From Anaerolineae bacterium (GTDB taxonomy: Bacteria > Chloroflexota > Anaerolineae > Aggregatilineales > Phototrophicaceae): DNA of 44,472 bases. The notes under the pieces are model-generated. The model worked only from the letters and a program-made list of their open reading frames with translations, searched no databases and was not told the origin of the DNA. This document shows positions 41,404-44,472 of the stretch, one piece after another. The position numbers and the translations under genes were made by a program. The DNA lies in NCBI GenBank assembly GCA_016789005.1, contig JAEURA010000204.1, positions 1 to 44,472 of the forward strand, in the 5' to 3' direction. Positions within the stretch are counted from its first letter, which is position 1. The number at the start of each line of letters is the position of its first letter.

Positions 41404-42686
41404 TGCGGCGGCGAGACGGGATGCAGCGGACGCTGCTCAACAATGCGCTGTGGTTCGCCGGTTCGCTGGGGCTGGCGTTTCTGGTCTGGTTGGTCGCCGT
41501 CGTCCAGTCCGACCCGGTGGAACAGCGCTCCCTGAGCGAGCGCGTGCCGGTCAACGTGACGCCCAACCCCGCGCTGATCATCACCAACCAGAGCGAGGTG
41601 CTGACCTCGGCGGTCGTGACCGTGCGCGGACCGCAGTCGGTGATCACGGCGATGACGGCAGACGACATCACCCTGAGCATCGACCTCACGCACCACGCCG
41701 CCGGGACCTACAGCATCCCCATCGAGGCGCTGATCGCCCCGGAAAAACGGGCGTCGGTGGTGCGCATCACCCCGCGTACGCTGAATATCCGCCTGGAAGC
41801 GCGCCTGACCGAGCTGAAGCCGATCCGCGTCGAAATGACCAGCCAGCCCGCCGCTGTCTATGCTGTCGGCGAGCCGCAGATCGATCTCCTTCAGGTTGAA
41901 GTGAGCGGATCGGAAAGCCGGGTCAGCCGGGTCACCGAAGTGGTGGCACGGGTGGCGCTGGAAGATGCGCGGGCGACCTTCGAGGACGATGTGACGCTGG
42001 TCGCGGTGGACGCCGACGAGCAGGTGATCAGCGGCGTGACCCTCAGCCAGGCGTCGGCGCGTGTCACCGTCGAGGTTCAGCAGCGCACCGATGTCGCCGA
42101 GGTGCGCGTGCTGCCCAACATCGTCGGCGAACTGCCCTCTGGCTACGTGCTGACTCCCGATTTCAGCTACACCCCGCAGACCGTGATCGTGCGCGGTCCG
42201 CAGGACGTGCTGAGCGATCTGCCGGGGACGTTCTTCACCGAGCCGATTGACCTTTCCGAACGGACGGGGAGTTTCGAGGTGATCGCGCCGGTCTCCCTGC
42301 CCGACTCTCGCCTGCTGGTCCTGACCGGCGGCAGCGTGACGGTGCGCGTCGGCGTGGCGGCGCAGCAGGTGACCCGCCAGTTCGAGCGCGTGCCGATCAC
42401 CCTGATCGGTGTGGACCCGGCGCTGCTGTACGAGCTTGCGCCGACGGAAGTCACCGTGCTGGTGACGGGACCCGCCCCGCTCCTTGAAGCGCTGGACCCC
42501 CAGGATTTGAGCGCGCTGGTCGATGTCGGCGGGATGCGGGCGGGGGAAAGCGCGCACATCTCGCCGGTGGCGTCCGTCGGTCAGGACAATGCCGAGGTCA
42601 GCGCCTCGGTGCTGCCGGCGGAGATCGACGTGATCGCCCACGCCGCCGAAGCCACGCCGGAAGCGACGGAAGCCGCAAGTTCTTAG
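41403..42686 (+). CDS. cdaR: YbbR-domain protein, CdaA regulator
   Basis: Codes for 427 residues; its ATG shares the A of the cdaA stop codon. One N-terminal TM helix (about 14-33) anchors a long extracytoplasmic part made of four YbbR repeats, each with a PxxVxVRGPxxVI-like core (SAVVTVRGPQSVITAM, VEVSGSESRVSRV, QTVIVRGPQDVLSDL, TEVTVLVTGPAPLLEAL). The order cdaA-cdaR is the conserved c-di-AMP operon of Gram-positives and Chloroflexi. CdaR modulates CdaA activity through the membrane. A Glu/Ala/Thr tail ends the protein and a strong hairpin follows. Confidence 0.94.
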   Translation: MRRRDGMQRTLLNNALWFAGSLGLAFLVWLVAVVQSDPVEQRSLSERVPVNVTPNPALIITNQSEVLTSAVVTVRGPQSVITAMTADDITLSIDLTHHAAGTYSIPIEALIAPEKRASVVRITPRTLNIRLEARLTELKPIRVEMTSQPAAVYAVGEPQIDLLQVEVSGSESRVSRVTEVVARVALEDARATFEDDVTLVAVDADEQVISGVTLSQASARVTVEVQQRTDVAEVRVLPNIVGELPSGYVLTPDFSYTPQTVIVRGPQDVLSDLPGTFFTEPIDLSERTGSFEVIAPVSLPDSRLLVLTGGSVTVRVGVAAQQVTRQFERVPITLIGVDPALLYELAPTEVTVLVTGPAPLLEALDPQDLSALVDVGGMRAGESAHISPVASVGQDNAEVSASVLPAEIDVIAHAAEATPEATEAASS

Positions 42687-42703
42687 CCCACTGACGACCC
42701 CAA

Positions 42704-42740
42704 AAGCGAGGGGCGCGGTCCAGGACTGCGCCCCTCGCTT
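42704..42740 (+). terminator. Terminator hairpin after cdaAR
   Basis: A 13-bp perfect stem, aagcgaggggcgc (42704-42716) with its complement at 42728-42740, has an 11-nt loop that can itself pair (gtcc with ggac). It lies 17 nt after the cdaR stop codon. There is no long U-run, but the position and stability fit a transcription stop. Confidence 0.65.
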
Positions 42741-42816
42741 ATCGCCTATCATTCATCCAGGGACCATCCCGTTTCTCGTGTTCATGCTGGCTGGGTCGGG
42801 TATGGGGTTGTGCGGG

Positions 42817-42860
42817 CACGACAGGAGGGAGCATGATACGCCGTGCTCCCTCCTGTCGTG
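42817..42860. terminator. 17-bp perfect hairpin before the TSP3-protein stop
   Basis: cacgacaggagggagca (42817-42833) pairs perfectly with 42844-42860 around a 10-nt loop. It lies 36 nt beyond the stop codon of the minus-strand gene that ends at 42897, so it probably terminates that gene, facing the cdaAR terminator. Neither arm is followed by a U-run. Confidence 0.6.
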
Positions 42861-42896
42861 AGGGGAAACTGTTGGATCAATCTGCGCGTTCGACGC

Positions 42897-44192
42897 CTAC
42901 TGTACGGCGGGCAGCAGGATGATGAAGATGTCCGCCGGCGGCATCACACTGCCATCCGCCAGCGCCTCGGACGCCGGCAGCAGCAGCACCGCGCTGCATG
43001 GGTTCGGCGGGTAATCAGGATCGGGCGGATCGGCAGCCAGGTCATCCAGCAGCATGCGGAAGTGGAAATCCTGCAACACCTCTTCCCCTGGCAAGACGCT
43101 GCCATCGCCCATGCGCGCCGCCGCTTCGCGCACCTTCTGCACGGCGGGCAGCAGCAGACCGATCAGCGCGTTTTCGCCTTCCGGGCTGGTCAGGTCGAAA
43201 CCGCCATCGCCGGGCAGGGGGCAGGACTCGCCCGCGAAGGGGTCGCCAACGGCGGGCAGCAGCAGCACTGCATCAAGGCAGAAGTCCGCGCCGATAGCCA
43301 GACAGGCGTCGTCGCCCTGCTTCATGCGCGCGAAATTGAGCGAAAACCGATCAGTGGGGATGACGGAGCCATCGCCGTTGAGGAAGAGAATCTCCAGTCC
43401 ACCGAAATCGTAGAACTCCGGCTTCGGCGGCGGTGGAGTCACCTGCGGGGTCAGCGTGATACTGTCCGCCGGGTCGTCCTCGAACAGCGTTTCCCATCCG
43501 GTGATGATCCGCCCATCGACAATCACGTCGTCCGGCATCACCTGCGGCACTGTGTCGGGGTCGAAAATGATCTCAAATCTCGGAGGTGCTGGCGCATCGA
43601 CATGAATCACCTGCGGCAGGTTGACGCACTGTCCGTTGTTGATCAGCAGGTCGCCAAAGACCCATCCGTAGATCCCCGCCAGCGCTTCGCCGTAAATCCA
43701 GATGTCGTTGTTTTCATCATAGTCGCGCAGCAGGGCTTCAAACTGGTCGCCGGGCTGCATCTGTCCAAGGATTGCCGAGCTGGTCGTCGGTTCTTCGCGC
43801 ACATTGACGTTGGCGCTGGCGTTCATGGGTACGCCGAACATGCACACGTCAGTCGAATCCCAGACCATGATCAGGACCGGAGGGGCTTCCACCGTCAGGA
43901 TGGGTATCGCCTCGACCGGGCAGCCGTTGGTGAATCCGGTTCCTGCCTGATCAGGACACCCATCGACGAAATCCAGCACGCCGTCGCCGTCGCGGTCAGC
44001 CGGAGGTGGACCGGATTGGACCGGGCAGCCGCCATTCTCTCGCGGTCCCGGCTCATTAGGACAGCGATCGGCTGTATCCGGCAAGCCGTCGCCATCGGCG
44101 TCCTGGGCATAGGCTGTGCCGGCGAACCCAAGCGCTGTCGACATGAGCACGATCAACGCAAAACCAACTATGAGGGTGCGGCGCTGTCGCAT
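42897..44192 (-). CDS. Exported protein with TSP3 calcium repeats, SH3b domain and LLPAV/DGSV segments
   Basis: Codes for 431 residues with a Sec signal peptide (1-29, ending AYA-Q). Residues 31-44 and 67-80 are thrombospondin type 3 Ca-binding repeats ([15 protein letters not shown] and [15 protein letters not shown]). About 118-190 is an SH3b domain ([19 protein letters not shown] to YGWVFGDLL). The C-terminal part (from about 265) repeats two short words: LLPAV or close variants at 311, 348, 405 and 426, and DGSV at 274, 363 and 413. Residues 347-361 read [15 protein letters not shown], the consensus otherwise known from the N-terminus of planctomycete DUF1559 pilin-like proteins. Here it is internal and cannot act as a prepilin leader. 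Surface or matrix role inferred. Confidence 0.85.
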   Translation of the reverse strand: MRQRRTLIVGFALIVLMSTALGFAGTAYAQDADGDGLPDTADRCPNEPGPRENGGCPVQSGPPPADRDGDGVLDFVDGCPDQAGTGFTNGCPVEAIPILTVEAPPVLIMVWDSTDVCMFGVPMNASANVNVREEPTTSSAILGQMQPGDQFEALLRDYDENNDIWIYGEALAGIYGWVFGDLLINNGQCVNLPQVIHVDAPAPPRFEIIFDPDTVPQVMPDDVIVDGRIITGWETLFEDDPADSITLTPQVTPPPPKPEFYDFGGLEILFLNGDGSVIPTDRFSLNFARMKQGDDACLAIGADFCLDAVLLLPAVGDPFAGESCPLPGDGGFDLTSPEGENALIGLLLPAVQKVREAAARMGDGSVLPGEEVLQDFHFRMLLDDLAADPPDPDYPPNPCSAVLLLPASEALADGSVMPPADIFIILLPAVQ

Positions 44193-44267
44193 ATGCTCGC
44201 CTCCTGATTGTGCGATTGACGATGATATACACCGTGATAATCACACACTTTGCCGATCGGCATGACA

Positions 44268-44289
44268 AGGACCGTAGGAATACGGTCCT
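44268..44289 (-). terminator. Short hairpin at the end of the chromate transporter gene
   Basis: aggaccgta (44268-44276) pairs with 44281-44289 around a ggaa loop; the stem touches the stop codon of the minus-strand gene at 44289. There is no U-run. A weak terminator or processing hairpin. Confidence 0.4.
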
Positions 44290-44472
44290 CACCCCCGCCA
44301 GGGCAGGCTGAGCGCCAGCCCCACCCCCGCGCCGACCAGGATCAGCAGGGTGGCGTTGACCCGCCAGCGCAGCAGCGCCGCCATCGAACCGACCGCCAGC
44401 GCCGCCGCCACCCCTGAGGTGAGGTCGAGCGCGCCGTTTGCCGCGCCGTCGAGCGGGCGCAGGGCTTCCATA
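44289..44472 (-). CDS. Probable chromate transporter (ChrA-type), C-terminal fragment at the window edge
   Basis: Only the last 60 or so residues are inside the window; the frame is open to the right edge, so the gene starts outside. The fragment has two hydrophobic helices, and LLRWRVNATLLILVGAGVGL is like the end of CHR-family (ChrA) chromate/sulfate antiporters, where the last helix begins after an R-W/F-K-V-N-x-x-L block. The family call rests on that short stretch only. Confidence 0.5.
   Translation of the reverse strand, partial: MEALRPLDGAANGALDLTSGVAAALAVGSMAALLRWRVNATLLILVGAGVGLALSLPWRG

Overview
The window is about 44.5 kb of GC-rich, densely coded bacterial chromosome with no rRNA, tRNA, CRISPR array, transposase or phage gene that I can recognise. 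The style suggests a Chloroflexota bacterium of the Anaerolineae type, though no taxonomic marker is present. The main hints are secreted proteins with Pro-Thr linkers, a Ser/Thr kinase fused to membrane segments, a CdaA-CdaR pair, GH57 and GT5 glycogen genes, DUF2202 and YbbR proteins, and palindromic intergenic repeats. This placement is an inference.

Left part (1-13.3 kb). Two secreted-type genes, an HExxH metallopeptidase and a beta-propeller/dockerin/cohesin mosaic, converge on a long co-directional minus-strand series. In transcription order the series runs: ferritin-like DUF2202 exported protein; exported two-repeat OB-like protein; cytochrome b; Rieske protein; tri-domain cytochrome c; OmpR-type response regulator; HAMP histidine kinase; FtsX/MacB-type ABC permease; small membrane protein. 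It reads as a quinol oxidase (alternative bc) complex with accessory exported proteins and a two-component system. The DUF2202 and OB-like genes each have their own upstream array of 11-bp phased direct repeats, plausible sites for the neighbouring response regulator.

Middle part (13.3-27.1 kb). A small exported protein gene with a clear terminator is followed by a run of overlapping plus-strand genes: unknown protein, SAM methyltransferase, multi-TM protein, coaBC and a DEDDh exonuclease. After a DUF5996 gene on the other strand comes a glycogen block: a GH57 branching-enzyme-like protein whose two catalytic positions both look substituted, glgA and glgC, then a GT2 glycosyltransferase. A convergent GH3 glycosidase has two LacI-type operator-like palindromes upstream. 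The 27118-27470 intergenic stretch holds those operators, one copy of a dispersed palindromic repeat and a TATAAT box.

Right part (27.1-44.5 kb). A lower-GC SH3b lipoprotein gene sits between the repeat and a bidirectional hairpin. It is followed by a Ser/Thr kinase-HEAT-TM protein interrupted by an in-frame amber codon at the conserved Tyr of its GTxxYMAPE motif. Next come a GNAT acetyltransferase, a YeiH-type transporter and a 1062-residue protein whose N-terminus recalls GTPase-associated GAP1-N domains. Then follow argF, a large TPR protein, the c-di-AMP pair cdaA-cdaR, a secreted protein with TSP3 calcium repeats, SH3b and planctomycete-pilin-like segments, and the end of a probable chromate transporter gene running off the window.

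The strongest leads are the phased repeat arrays, the amber-interrupted kinase, the GH57 with both catalytic residues changed, the propeller-dockerin-cohesin mosaic, the [25 protein letters not shown] exported protein, and the large GAP1-N-like protein.
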